A DNA stretch of 64,000 bases from Duganella flavida (GCF_009857445.1 NZ_WWCN01000022.1:28207-92206); one strand, 5' to 3'. Numbered from the stretch's first letter, positions 36,223 through 44,468 are shown. Notes: generated by a model not told the origin, from the letters alone. Translations and numbers: made by a program.

Positions 36223-36239
36223 AGGGCGTCGAGCGCCCT
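36223..36239. repeat. Intercistronic stem-loop before the binding-protein gene
   Basis: AGGGCG / CGCCCT with a five-base loop, between the beta-glucosidase stop and the binding-protein ATG. No T tract follows, so it probably shapes mRNA stability rather than ending transcription. Confidence 0.45.
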
Positions 36240-36255
36240 ATTCTATTGGTAGAGA

Positions 36256-37614
36256 TTAAGTCCGGGCGGCTCGCTCCGCCAAAAATTGCGTGACCAGTTT
36301 TGCGCTGCGTTTCAGCGTGCGCTTTTGCGTAGCGTAATCGACATGGATGATACCGAAACGGCGCTCATAACCAAAGGCCCATTCGAAGTTATCCATCAGC
36401 GACCAGATAAAGTAGCCGCGTACATTGACACCTGCTTTCACCGCCTGGTTCACCGCCTCAAGGTGGCGATTCAGGAAGGAGATGCGTTGATGGTCATTGA
36501 CTTCGCCGTCAACCACGGCATCGTCGGTGGCCATGCCGTTTTCGGTGATGTAAATCGGCGGCAGGTTCGGATAGTCGCGATGGAAGCCGACCAGCAGATG
36601 GCGCAGGCCTTCCGGATAAACCTCCCAGCCCATTTGCGTACGCTCCACACCTTCCAGATCGACTTCGGTGTAGCCGTGCTTACCGTCGCTCACCACATTG
36701 GTGCGGAAGTAGTAATTGATACCCAGGAAGTCCAGCGGCGTGCCGATGATGTCCATGTCGCCATTCAGGATGGTCGGCTCGGCGCCCGGCCACAGTTCCC
36801 ACAGCGCGGTTGGATAGGACTTCTTCAGCAACGGATCGAGGATCCAGTTATTGTGCTGCAGTTCGAACAGCCACGCGGCGCGCTGGCCGGCGGCGCTGCT
36901 GTCGGTGCTGGTGCCGCGGCCCACATTGGCGACGATGCCGACTTGCGCTGATGGATCGTTGGCGCGCAGGTGCTGCACCGCCAGGCCGTGACCGAGCAAC
37001 AGGTGATGCATGGCCTGCGTGGCGAACACCACATCCTGTTTGCCTGGCGCGTGGTGGCCGGTGCCGTAGCCGTGCATGGCCGAGCACCACGGCTCGTTCA
37101 GCGTGGCCCATGCGTCGACCAGGCCTTTCAGCTCCTTGCTGATCATGTCGGCGTATTCGGCGAACTTGTAGGCGGTGTCGCGATTGACCCAGCCGCCCTT
37201 GTCTTCGAGGTGTTGTGGCAGGTCCCAGTGATACAGGGTGACGTAGGTTTTCAGGCCTTTCGCACGCAGGGCCTTCAGCAGCTTTTTGTAAAAAGCGATG
37301 CCCTTCTGGTTAGGCTGGCCGTCCAGCGTCATCACGCGCGGCCACGAAATCGACAAGCGGTAGGCGCCGACATTCAGGCTGGCCAACAGTTCGACGTCGT
37401 CTTCCCAGCGGTGATAGTGGTCGCAGGCGAATTCGCCGGTGTCGCCGGCCAGCACCTTGCCCGGCGTGGCGGAGAAAGTATCCCAGATCGACGGCAGGCG
37501 GCCGTCCTCATGGACCGCGCCTTCGATCTGGTAGGCGGCAGTGGCCGCGCCCATCAGGAAGTCCTTGCGCCACAAGACCGAGTCAGCCGGTGGTGAAAAA
37601 GTCACGTCTAACAC
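36256..37614 (-). CDS. GH1 beta-glucosidase
   Basis: A glycoside hydrolase family 1 enzyme of 452 residues from a GTG at 37614. The start is chosen because AAAGGAG ends five bases upstream; the longer ATG frame from 37656 would begin inside the operator palindrome and lacks a ribosome site. Retaining GH1 hallmarks are FLMGAATAAYQIEGA near the N terminus, the acid/base Glu in TLNEPW and the nucleophile Glu in YITENGM. There is no signal peptide, so it cleaves imported beta-glucosides in the cytoplasm. As first gene of the operon it is directly repressed or activated through the promoter-operator just upstream. Confidence 0.92.
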   Translation of the reverse strand: MLDVTFSPPADSVLWRKDFLMGAATAAYQIEGAVHEDGRLPSIWDTFSATPGKVLAGDTGEFACDHYHRWEDDVELLASLNVGAYRLSISWPRVMTLDGQPNQKGIAFYKKLLKALRAKGLKTYVTLYHWDLPQHLEDKGGWVNRDTAYKFAEYADMISKELKGLVDAWATLNEPWCSAMHGYGTGHHAPGKQDVVFATQAMHHLLLGHGLAVQHLRANDPSAQVGIVANVGRGTSTDSSAAGQRAAWLFELQHNNWILDPLLKKSYPTALWELWPGAEPTILNGDMDIIGTPLDFLGINYYFRTNVVSDGKHGYTEVDLEGVERTQMGWEVYPEGLRHLLVGFHRDYPNLPPIYITENGMATDDAVVDGEVNDHQRISFLNRHLEAVNQAVKAGVNVRGYFIWSLMDNFEWAFGYERRFGIIHVDYATQKRTLKRSAKLVTQFLAERAART

Positions 37615-37638
37615 AACATCTCCTTTGTTCTCATTGCA

Positions 37639-37654
37639 GTGGAAGCGCTTCCAC
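37639..37654. promoter_or_regulatory. Perfect LacI-type operator before the beta-glucosidase gene
   Basis: GTGGAAGCGCTTCCAC is a perfect 16-bp palindrome with the central CG step typical of LacI/GalR operators. It lies just downstream of the -10 box of a good promoter and 24 bases before the GTG start, a position suited to repression. Confidence 0.8.
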
Positions 37655-37665
37655 AAGATGAATAG

Positions 37666-37695
37666 ATACTAACAGCGAAGAATTTGGAGTGTCAA
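37666..37695 (-). promoter_or_regulatory. Sigma-70-type promoter of the sugar-uptake operon
   Basis: On the reverse strand a perfect TTGACA (37690-37695) is followed after 18 bases by TAGTAT (37666-37671), and then by the LacI-type palindrome 11 bases further on. This is the clearest promoter in the window. Confidence 0.7.
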
Positions 37696-37717
37696 CGAAA
37701 TTTTTGTAATGCAGCTA

Positions 37718-37753
37718 CAAAAACGGCACAGTCACCCTGAGGTGCTGTGCCGT
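37718..37753 (-). terminator. Terminator after phaR
   Basis: A nine-base stem ACGGCACAG / CTGTGCCGT (37723-37731 and 37745-37753) followed on the reverse strand by TTTTT. It starts 27 bases after the phaR stop and separates it from the sugar operon promoter. Confidence 0.8.
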
Positions 37754-37780
37754 CTGGCCACTGCAAAAGACGTAGCGAAA

Positions 37781-38332
37781 TTACTTTTTGTCGGTCGGCG
37801 GTACCGGCACGAATGGGAAGGTGCCGAACAGGTTCTTGCTCTGGCTTTGCATCTGTTCCTGCATCTGCACGAACAGGCTCTTGCTCTGGTCGATGTAGTT
37901 GTTCATCATGCCTTGCATCATCGGGCCCTGCACGTTCATGAACTGGGACCACATTTCCGGGCTAAACGGCTGACCGCCCACGGCGGTGCCGGTGAACTTA
38001 CGCTGGATATCGGTGAACGCCTGGACGTTCTTTTCCAGATACGAGCCCATCATGCCCTGCATGGCGTGGCCGTAGAAGCGGATGATCTGCGCCAGCACGT
38101 CGCTGGAGAACATCGGCGCGCCGCTGGCCTCTTCTTCCAGGATGATCTGCAGCAGGATGCTGCGGCTCAGGTCTTCATTGGTCTTGGCGTCGACAACGGT
38201 GAATTCCTCATTGTCCAACACCAGCTGCTTCACGTCGGTCAACGTGATGTACGAGCTGGTCTGCGTATCGTACAGACGGCGGTTCGGATATTTTTTAATC
38301 AGGCGGTCAGCATTTTTTTTCGCACTACTCAT
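37781..38332 (-). CDS. phaR: PHA synthesis repressor PhaR
   Basis: A 183-residue PhaR. The N-terminal PHB/PHA accumulation regulator DNA-binding domain has RLIKKYPNRRLYDTQTSSYITL (about 10-31) and a second PHB_acc domain (about 70-110, MFSSDVLAQIIRFYG). The C-terminal Gln/Met-rich segment (MQEQMQSQSKNLFG) is typical. PhaR represses phasin genes and itself, and is released when it binds nascent PHA granules. The start at 38332 (MSSAKKNADRLIKK) is chosen over a far upstream frame that enters the promoter region. It lies 202 bases downstream of phaC, the same direction, with its own TATAAT. Confidence 0.95.
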   Translation of the reverse strand: MSSAKKNADRLIKKYPNRRLYDTQTSSYITLTDVKQLVLDNEEFTVVDAKTNEDLSRSILLQIILEEEASGAPMFSSDVLAQIIRFYGHAMQGMMGSYLEKNVQAFTDIQRKFTGTAVGGQPFSPEMWSQFMNVQGPMMQGMMNNYIDQSKSLFVQMQEQMQSQSKNLFGTFPFVPVPPTDKK

Positions 38333-38423
38333 CACAAGTCCGTTTATTGCGCCGCAGCGCGTGTCTCTAAAAATCGGAAAGAAAGCGGATGGATAATCCC
38401 CTTCCCGCGTGCCTACTTTACTT

Positions 38424-38429
38424 ATTATA
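38424..38429 (-). promoter_or_regulatory. -10 box for phaR
   Basis: A perfect TATAAT on the reverse strand, about 92 bases before the phaR ATG, in a locally AT-rich stretch. No convincing -35 is visible. Confidence 0.4.
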
Positions 38430-38478
38430 GAGGGGAAAAAGCCCATCTTGCACAATCTGATATAACTTTTGGCTTTTA

Positions 38479-38489
38479 TTGCAACGCAA
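38479..38489. promoter_or_regulatory. Candidate PhaR operator
   Basis: TTGCAACGCAA, a small palindrome with TGC/GCA half-sites resembling published PhaR recognition patterns, lies in the 202-base gap between phaC and phaR. Autoregulation of phaR is known in related bacteria; assignment here is inference. Confidence 0.4.
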
Positions 38490-38534
38490 CCAAATTTACA
38501 GTTAAACAACTTTCGTGCTTTTTCCCCTGCGAAA

Positions 38535-40241
38535 TTAATCCGCTTTGACCTTCACGTAGCGTCCCGGCGCGGCCTCAATCGGCTTGTATTTTGTATTGCC
38601 CGGCTTGGCTTTGGGCTTGACCTTTTTACCGCCGTTCTCGTTCAGGAACTTGGCCCACTCCGGCCACCAGCTTCCTGCAATTTCGGTTGAGCCATCCATC
38701 CACGCCTCGGCGGTCTTGGCTTTGCAGCTGTCGTTGACCCAATAGTTGCGCTTGTTTTTCACCGGCGAATTGATGACACCGGCAATGTGACCGGAAGCGC
38801 CCAGCACGAAGCGGTTTTTACCGTTCAGGATGTTGAGCGAATCGAAGGCCGACGGCCACGGCACGATGTGGTCCTCGCGCGAGCCGTAGATGAAGGCTGG
38901 CGCATCGATTTTGCCCAGTTCCACCTTCTCGCCCGCCACCACCAGCTTGCCGGTCTTGAGCTTGTTTTCAAGGTAGGTGTTGCGCAGGTACCAGCAGAAC
39001 ATCGGGCCCGGCAGGTTGGTGCTGTCGGAGTTCCAGAACAGCAGGTCGAACGCGGCCGGGTCGTTGCCCTTCAGGTAGTTGGACTGCACATAGTTCCACA
39101 CCAAGTCGTTCGGACGCAGGCTGGAGAAGGTGCTGGCCAGGTCGCGGCCCGGCATCAAACCGCCGCCTTTCAACTGCTGCTCGCGCATCGATACTTGCGC
39201 TTCATCGACGAACACATCCAGCACGCCGGTGTCGTTGAAGTCGAGGAAGGTGGTCAGCAGGGTCAGGCTGTTGGCGACTTGCTCGCCGCGCGCCGCCAGC
39301 ACCGCCAGCGCGGTCGAGACGATGGTACCGCCAACGCAGAAGCCAAACATGTTCAGCTTGTCTTCGCCGGTGATGTCCTGCACCACGCGAATGGCGTTGA
39401 TCACGCCCTTGTCGACGTAATCGTCCCAGGTGGTGTTGGCCAGCGATTTGTCCGGATTGCTCCACGAGATCAGGAACACGGTATTGCCCTGCTCTACCGC
39501 GTAGCGCACCAGCGAATTTTCTGGTTGCAGGTCGAGGATGTAGAATTTGTTGATGCACGGCGGCACCATCAGCAGCGGCGTCTGGTTGACGCTTTCGGTC
39601 TTCGGCGTGTACTGGATCAGCTGGAACAGCGGATTCTCATACACCACCGTGCCCTCGGTCGTGGCCAGGTTGCGGCCGACTTCGAATGCCGATTCGTCCG
39701 ACAGCGAAATATGGCCCTTGCCCATATCGCCCAGCATATTGGCCAAGCCCTTGGTCAGGCTTTCGCCCTTGGTTTCGATCAGTTTTTGCTGGGCTTCGGG
39801 ATTGGTGGCGAGGAAGTTGGCCGGCGACATGGCATCCACAATCTGCTGCACGGCAAAGCGGATTTTCTGTTTTTGCTGGGGATTGGCTTCCACCGTCTCC
39901 ACCATCGCGGTCAGGAACTTGGCGTTCAGCAGGTAGGCGGCGACGTTAAATGCCGTCATCGGGTTGCCCTGCCACGCGGCCGAGGTAAACCGGCGGTCGC
40001 TGATGGACGGGGTCTTGCCGGACACGACTTCCTGCCACAGCCCGCCGAAATCCTGCAGATACGCATTCTTCAGCCGCTCCATTGCATCTGGCTTGATGTG
40101 GGCGCCAACATCCTGCATCATGGCGGCCAGCGGGTGGGCCTCGGTGGCCGGCGCCGCATTGAACCAGGATTGCCGCTGTCCGGGGTCGCTCATCTGCGAC
40201 ATCCAGGCGTTGGCAATGGCTTGAGGATCGGGCAAATTCAT
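38535..40241 (-). CDS. phaC: Class I polyhydroxyalkanoate synthase
   Basis: A 568-residue class I PHA synthase, which polymerises 3-hydroxyacyl-CoA into storage polyester on granules. The lipase-like box reads GFCVGG with the nucleophile Cys302; the Asp and His of the triad fall in the C-terminal alpha/beta-hydrolase half (for example GREDHIVPW-like GSREDHIVPW and GASGHIAGVINSP). The N-terminal domain (PhaC_N, about 70-240) includes the segment WQGNPMTAFNVAAYLLNAKF. The start at 40241 (MNLPDPQ) follows AGGGA; ten extra upstream codons in the open frame are not supported. phaR lies downstream; phaA and phaB are not in the window. Confidence 0.96.
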   Translation of the reverse strand: MNLPDPQAIANAWMSQMSDPGQRQSWFNAAPATEAHPLAAMMQDVGAHIKPDAMERLKNAYLQDFGGLWQEVVSGKTPSISDRRFTSAAWQGNPMTAFNVAAYLLNAKFLTAMVETVEANPQQKQKIRFAVQQIVDAMSPANFLATNPEAQQKLIETKGESLTKGLANMLGDMGKGHISLSDESAFEVGRNLATTEGTVVYENPLFQLIQYTPKTESVNQTPLLMVPPCINKFYILDLQPENSLVRYAVEQGNTVFLISWSNPDKSLANTTWDDYVDKGVINAIRVVQDITGEDKLNMFGFCVGGTIVSTALAVLAARGEQVANSLTLLTTFLDFNDTGVLDVFVDEAQVSMREQQLKGGGLMPGRDLASTFSSLRPNDLVWNYVQSNYLKGNDPAAFDLLFWNSDSTNLPGPMFCWYLRNTYLENKLKTGKLVVAGEKVELGKIDAPAFIYGSREDHIVPWPSAFDSLNILNGKNRFVLGASGHIAGVINSPVKNKRNYWVNDSCKAKTAEAWMDGSTEIAGSWWPEWAKFLNENGGKKVKPKAKPGNTKYKPIEAAPGRYVKVKAD

Positions 40242-40270
40242 GTGTGGTTCCCTAAAGTGAGTTAAACACA

Positions 40271-40450
40271 ATGCTGCTGATTACTGCTGTTGCTTGGATC
40301 TACGTGGTTGGCCTGATGGCACTGACCGAAACCTCCGTGGTTGCGGGAATTGTAACGTTTTTGTTCTATTGCGTGCTGCCGCTAGGGATCTTGTTCTATA
40401 TCGCCGGCAGCGGCAAGCGCAAAGCGCGCCGCCGCAATGTCGGACAATAG
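40271..40450 (+). CDS. Small two-helix membrane protein
   Basis: A 59-residue ORF between phaC and pgeF. Two hydrophobic stretches (MLLITAVAWIYVVGLMAL and VVAGIVTFLFYCVLPLGILFYI) are joined by TETS, followed by a basic tail SGKRKARRRNVGQ. That hydrophobicity pattern with a positive-inside tail makes it a credible small membrane protein rather than chance. Stop TAG at 40448 is two bases from the end of the convergent pgeF gene. I do not know its function; no clear ribosome site is seen. Confidence 0.6.
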   Translation: MLLITAVAWIYVVGLMALTETSVVAGIVTFLFYCVLPLGILFYIAGSGKRKARRRNVGQ

Positions 40451-40452
40451 GC

Positions 40453-41205
40453 CTACTTGATCCAGATCAAGCTGGCCTGGCGGCCGGTGACGCCGTCGCG
40501 GCGATAGGAATAGAACTGGCCGGGATCGGACACCGTGCAATACTCGCCGCCGTGCACCTGCTGCACGCCTGCTTTTTGGAGCACGTAGCGTGCCAGCGCA
40601 TAGATGTCGGCCAGGTATTTGCCCGGCTTGCCTTCGATGGGCTTGAACGCATCCGGCGCGCCCTGCTGCTGGAACGCCAGCCGCACGTCTTCACCTACTT
40701 CGAATTGATCCGGGCCGATGGCCGGCCCCATCCACGCCGCCAGCTCGCCGGCGCCGGCGTCGCGCATGGCTTGTATCGTGTTTTGCAGCACACCGGCAGC
40801 CAAACCGCGCCAGCCCGCGTGGGCGGCGGCGACGGTTTTGCCTTCGGCATCGCAGAACAGGACTGGCAGGCAGTCGGCCGTCATGATGAGGCAGACTTTG
40901 CCGGGCGTGGTGGATAGGCTGGCGTCGGCTTCCGGCGCTGGCTGCGGCGCTACCGTGGCCACGTTGACCACGGCAGTGCCATGCACCTGCGACAGCCATA
41001 CCGGCTCGGACGGCAGCCCGGCACACAGGATGACGCGGTTTTGCGCCACGTTTTCCGGCTGGTCGCCGACGTGGTTACCCAGATTGAGGCCAGCGCCACC
41101 CGCACCATCACCGTACGGCGCAGGGCTAACGCCGCCCAGCCGGGTGGTCGACAACACACCAACATTGTCTGGCAAGCCCGGCCAGTGCGGGATCAGCCCC
41201 GACAT
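40453..41205 (-). CDS. pgeF: Peptidoglycan editing factor / YfiH-family multicopper-type laccase domain protein
   Basis: A 250-residue YfiH/PgeF family protein. Conserved His and Cys ligands appear in VHGTAVV (about 75), TADCLPVLFCD (about 125) and AAHAGWRGLAAGV (about 140). Family members remove misincorporated amino acids from cell-wall precursors or act as purine nucleoside phosphorylases. The ATG at 41205 overlaps the rluD stop (TGATG); an extra TTG codon upstream is not preferred. The rluD-pgeF pairing next to bamD is a conserved gammaproteobacterial and betaproteobacterial arrangement. Confidence 0.9.
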   Translation of the reverse strand: MSGLIPHWPGLPDNVGVLSTTRLGGVSPAPYGDGAGGAGLNLGNHVGDQPENVAQNRVILCAGLPSEPVWLSQVHGTAVVNVATVAPQPAPEADASLSTTPGKVCLIMTADCLPVLFCDAEGKTVAAAHAGWRGLAAGVLQNTIQAMRDAGAGELAAWMGPAIGPDQFEVGEDVRLAFQQQGAPDAFKPIEGKPGKYLADIYALARYVLQKAGVQQVHGGEYCTVSDPGQFYSYRRDGVTGRQASLIWIK

Positions 41206-42239
41206 CAAATAGCTTCCGGTTCCTCGATGCCGGCGCGGGCCAGCAGTTCAGCGAAGTCTTGCGCCAGCGGCACCATCCACTCGCACTGCTCGCCGGTGGC
41301 CGGGTGCACCAGGCCCAGGCGACGCGCTTGCAGCGCCTGGCGCGGGAAATAATCGGCCAAGTGCTGCTTGCCGTACACCGTATCGCCCACCAGCGGGAAG
41401 CCGATCGACTGCATGTGGACGCGAATCTGGTGGGTACGGCCGGTTTCCAGGCGGCACTGCACCAGGCTGACCGGACGGCCTTCGCCCAGCTTGCCGCTGG
41501 AAATCAGCGAATAGTGGGTAATTGCTGGTTTCGAGCCCATGCCGGTCGATACCGCCATCTTGACGCGGTCACGCGAGTGACGGCCCATTGCCGCATCGAT
41601 GGTGCCGCTAATACGTGGCGTGCCCCATACCAGCGCAAAATACTCGCGTTTGACGGTGCGGGCGGCCAGTTGGCGCACCAGGTCGGTCTGGGCGGCCAGC
41701 GTCTTGCCGACCACCATCAGGCCACTGGTATCCTTGTCCAGGCGGTGCACGATGCCGGCGCGCGGCACGCCGCTCAGCTGCGGATAGTGGTGCAGCAGGC
41801 CGTTCAGCAAGGTGCCGGACCAGTTGCCGTTACCCGGATGGACCACCAGGCCCGCCGGTTTATTCACGACGATCAGGTGCTCATCTTCAAAAACAATGTT
41901 AAGTTCGAGCGGTTCTGGCTTAAAAGCCTCGTCTTCCGGCTCCGGTTGGGGCAGAATGACGATCTTCTCGTCGCCGTAGACGGTATCCTTGGTGCTTTTG
42001 GCGGTTTTACCGTCGACCGTCACGAAGCCGTCGGTAATCCAGGTTTGCAGGCGGCCACGGGAAAATTGCGGGACCAAGCCGGAAATGATCTTGTCGAGGC
42101 GCTGGCCGCAGTGTTCTGGACTCAGTTCGAGTTCGATGGGGGCCAGACCGTCATCGTCGTCGTCGTGGAGCGCCAGTTCGACGTCAGCATCGTGTTCGGA
42201 GGAAGATTCGGCCAAATTCGGCTTTGCGGTTAATATCAC
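41205..42239 (-). CDS. rluD: 23S rRNA pseudouridine synthase RluD
   Basis: A 344-residue RluA-family pseudouridine synthase that modifies helix 69 of 23S rRNA. An Asp/Glu-rich leader (ALHDDDDDGLAPIE) precedes an S4 RNA-binding domain (about 45-105), then the catalytic domain with HRLDKDTSGLMVVGKT, whose first Asp is the nucleophile. The GTG start at 42239 is preferred because AGGA stands just upstream; the frame open to 42308 runs into the bamD leader. It is divergent from bamD, a classic arrangement. Confidence 0.93.
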   Translation of the reverse strand: MILTAKPNLAESSSEHDADVELALHDDDDDGLAPIELELSPEHCGQRLDKIISGLVPQFSRGRLQTWITDGFVTVDGKTAKSTKDTVYGDEKIVILPQPEPEDEAFKPEPLELNIVFEDEHLIVVNKPAGLVVHPGNGNWSGTLLNGLLHHYPQLSGVPRAGIVHRLDKDTSGLMVVGKTLAAQTDLVRQLAARTVKREYFALVWGTPRISGTIDAAMGRHSRDRVKMAVSTGMGSKPAITHYSLISSGKLGEGRPVSLVQCRLETGRTHQIRVHMQSIGFPLVGDTVYGKQHLADYFPRQALQARRLGLVHPATGEQCEWMVPLAQDFAELLARAGIEEPEAI

Positions 42240-42302
42240 GGTAATCCTATCGGCTATAATTAGCCTCGTAAAACATTGGTTAAACAGTTTCTTGCAAAAG
42301 AT

Positions 42303-43118
42303 ATGCAAAAAAAATTATCGGTAGTCGCAGCAACAGTAGTTCTGCTTGGTTTGTCCGGTTGTGGCCTCTTTTCTGAAAAGGCCGACGAAACAAAAGGTTG
42401 GAGCGCTACGAAATTATACTCGGAGGCGAACGAAGAACTGGAAGGCCAGCACTACGAGCGCGCAATTCAGTTGTTTGAGAAGCTGGAATCGAGCTATCCA
42501 TTCGGCACCTACGCCCAGCAGGCGCAGATGAATATCGCCTACGCCTACTACAAATCGCAAGACCAGGCGCAAGCGCTGGCGGCGGTTGAGCGTTTCATCA
42601 AACTGCACCCGAACCACGCCAACGTTGATTACATGTACTACCTGCGCGGCCTGATCAACTTCAACGACCAGGTCAGCTTCCTGAACTTCGTCTACGAACA
42701 GGATGCCACCGAGCGCGATCCGAAAGCCACGCGTGAAGCGTACGCGGCGTTCAAGGATCTGGTGACCAAGTTCCCAGAGAGTAAGTATACCCCGGATAGC
42801 TTGGCCCGTATGCGTTATCTGGTGAACGCGATGGCCTCGTACGAGACCCACGTGGCGCGTTACTACTATCGCCGTGGCGCTTATCTGGCCGCCGCCAACC
42901 GCGCGATGGGCATCATGAACGACTTCCGCGACTCGCCGTCGATCGAAGAAGCGCTGTACATCATGATCCGCAGCTACGACCAGCTGGGCATGACCGAGCT
43001 GAAAAACGATACCGAGCGCGTGTTCAAGCTGAACTACCCGAACTCCAAGTTCCTGGACGAAGGTAAAAAGTCCGAACGCAAGTGGTGGAACTTCTGGAGC
43101 ACCAACGCCAAGATGTAA
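42303..43118 (+). CDS. bamD: Outer-membrane assembly lipoprotein BamD
   Basis: A 271-residue lipoprotein of the BAM complex that inserts beta-barrels. The signal ends LLGLSGC with lipid-bearing Cys17, followed by TPR repeats (for example YERAIQLFEKLESSYPFGTYAQQAQMN near 46 and AAFKDLVTKFPESKYTPDSL). The start at 42303 (MQKKLSVV) is chosen; nine codons upstream are in frame but would spoil the signal peptide. A TATAAT at 42255-42260 may be its -10 box. It ends just before a very long inverted repeat that doubles as a terminator. Confidence 0.95.
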   Translation: MQKKLSVVAATVVLLGLSGCGLFSEKADETKGWSATKLYSEANEELEGQHYERAIQLFEKLESSYPFGTYAQQAQMNIAYAYYKSQDQAQALAAVERFIKLHPNHANVDYMYYLRGLINFNDQVSFLNFVYEQDATERDPKATREAYAAFKDLVTKFPESKYTPDSLARMRYLVNAMASYETHVARYYYRRGAYLAAANRAMGIMNDFRDSPSIEEALYIMIRSYDQLGMTELKNDTERVFKLNYPNSKFLDEGKKSERKWWNFWSTNAKM

Positions 43119-43132
43119 AGCCAAGTAAATAC

Positions 43133-43228
43133 TCCGGGGTCAGGTCCCCCATTTCTACACGAGCTGTGCCGTAGCGAACGTTACGGCACAGCTCGTGTAG
43201 AAATGGGGGACCTGACCCCGGATTTTTT
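43133..43228. repeat. 41-bp perfect inverted repeat with T tract
   Basis: Two 41-base arms (43133-43173 and 43182-43222) are exactly complementary around an eight-base loop GCGAACGT, and six T residues follow at 43223-43228. The outer ends read CCGGGGTCAGGTCCCC-type. It sits between bamD and the convergent yaaA gene, whose stop lies inside the T tract. It can act as a terminator for bamD, but the arm length far exceeds what that needs and suggests a dispersed palindromic element. Confidence 0.9.
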
Positions 43229-43997
43229 ATTCCGCGATACGGCGGCGGAAAATCCAGGTTTTATCGTCCGAGCCGGCCTTGTCGAAGGTGTAGCCGTCGA
43301 CGTTGAACTTTTTCAGCTTCTGCGGATCGGTGATGTTTTTCACGGCCGCGTAGCGTGCCATCAGGCCACGTGCACGCTTGGCGTAGAACGAAATGATCTT
43401 GTATTTGCCGTTCTTCCAGTCCTCGAACAGCGGCGTAATCACCGGCAGGTCCAGCGCTTTCGGCTTGACCGACTTGAAGTATTCTTCGGATGCCAAGTTG
43501 ACCAGCGTTTCCGCACCCTGCTCTCCCGCCGTTTTGTTGAGCGCCTGGGCAATGGTGTCGCCCCAGAAATCGTAAAGATTCTTGCCGCGCGGCGTATTCA
43601 AACGGGTGCCCATTTCGAGACGGTGCGGATGAATCAGGTCCAGCGGCCGCAACATGCCGTACAAGCCAGATAAAATACGGATGCGCGATTGCGCGTAATC
43701 CAGTTGCGCCGGTTTCAGCGTGCGGGCATCCAGGCCATCGTAGACGTCGCCATTGAAGGTCATCACGGCCTGGCGCGCTTCGCTGGTGTCCTTGGTCCAC
43801 GAGGCGTAACGTGCCACGTTCAGCGCCGACAGGTTGTCGGACAAGTCCATCAGCTCGCCCAGCTCGGCTGGCGAAAATTCGCGCAGGCGGCTGATCAACC
43901 GCTCGGAGTGATCAAGAAACGACGGTTGCGTGTGCAGCTTGGTGGTTGGCGGGGTCTCCAGATCGAGACTTTTTGCCGGGGAAAGCACTATCAGCAT
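43227..43997 (-). CDS. yaaA: Peroxide stress protein YaaA
   Basis: A 256-residue YaaA (DUF328) family protein. It begins MLIVLSPAKSLDLETPP and carries the conserved FNGDVYDGLDA (about 93) and the LSGLYGMLRPLDLIHPHRLEMG-type block (about 113-134). In E. coli YaaA lowers intracellular iron and limits DNA damage during peroxide stress, and the fold binds DNA. It converges on bamD across the long palindrome and has no operon partner. Confidence 0.93.
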   Translation of the reverse strand: MLIVLSPAKSLDLETPPTTKLHTQPSFLDHSERLISRLREFSPAELGELMDLSDNLSALNVARYASWTKDTSEARQAVMTFNGDVYDGLDARTLKPAQLDYAQSRIRILSGLYGMLRPLDLIHPHRLEMGTRLNTPRGKNLYDFWGDTIAQALNKTAGEQGAETLVNLASEEYFKSVKPKALDLPVITPLFEDWKNGKYKIISFYAKRARGLMARYAAVKNITDPQKLKKFNVDGYTFDKAGSDDKTWIFRRRIAE

Positions 43998-44033
43998 AAG
44001 ATTCCAAAAACATTTTCACATAACTAGCCCTAC

Positions 44034-44468
44034 ATGATACCTGTTCCAAAGAAAATCGTTATCGACACCAACGTTTGCCTCGATCTGTTCGTGTTTAACG
44101 ATCCGCGCTGGGCCAGGCTGGTGGCCGCTATCGAGAGCGGCGAGCTCGAAGCCGTCACACGCTCCGACTGCCGCGACGAGTTCAACATCGTCCTCCACTA
44201 CAAGCATCTGCCGCTCGACGACGACAGCCGTCCGCTGGCCACCGCCCGCTTCGATGCACTCATCAAGGTAGTCGCGCCGCCGGTCTCCAGCATTGTGCTG
44301 CCGGTGTGCAGCGACAGGGCCGACCAGAAGTTCCTCGAAATCGCCCGCGATGCCGGCGCCGAGGTGCTGATCACCAAGGACAAGGCCCTGCTGAAACTGG
44401 CCCGCCGCCTGGCGCGCGAAGGCATGTTCAAGGTCATGTTGCCGGAGAAGTGGATTGCGCTAGAATAG
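44034..44468 (+). CDS. PIN-domain ribonuclease-like protein (toxin type), orphan
   Basis: A 144-residue single PIN domain. The four acidic metal-site residues are recognisable: D11 in IVIDTNVCLD, E49 in CRDEFN, D97 in RADQKF and D116 in ITKDKALL. This family is usually annotated as a putative toxin of a toxin-antitoxin pair. No antitoxin-sized ORF adjoins it: yaaA is upstream on the other strand and an aminotransferase is 25 bases downstream on the same strand. It may be a housekeeping RNase or a remnant of a TA pair. Confidence 0.8.
   Translation: MIPVPKKIVIDTNVCLDLFVFNDPRWARLVAAIESGELEAVTRSDCRDEFNIVLHYKHLPLDDDSRPLATARFDALIKVVAPPVSSIVLPVCSDRADQKFLEIARDAGAEVLITKDKALLKLARRLAREGMFKVMLPEKWIALE

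Noticed and set aside
37615..37656. Upstream extension of the beta-glucosidase frame to an ATG at 37656
   Set aside because: It would translate the operator palindrome and lacks a Shine-Dalgarno site; AAAGGAG points to the GTG at 37614.
42255..42260. TATAAT between rluD and bamD as a firm promoter
   Set aside because: No -35 element at a suitable distance was found on either strand, so it is only mentioned under bamD.
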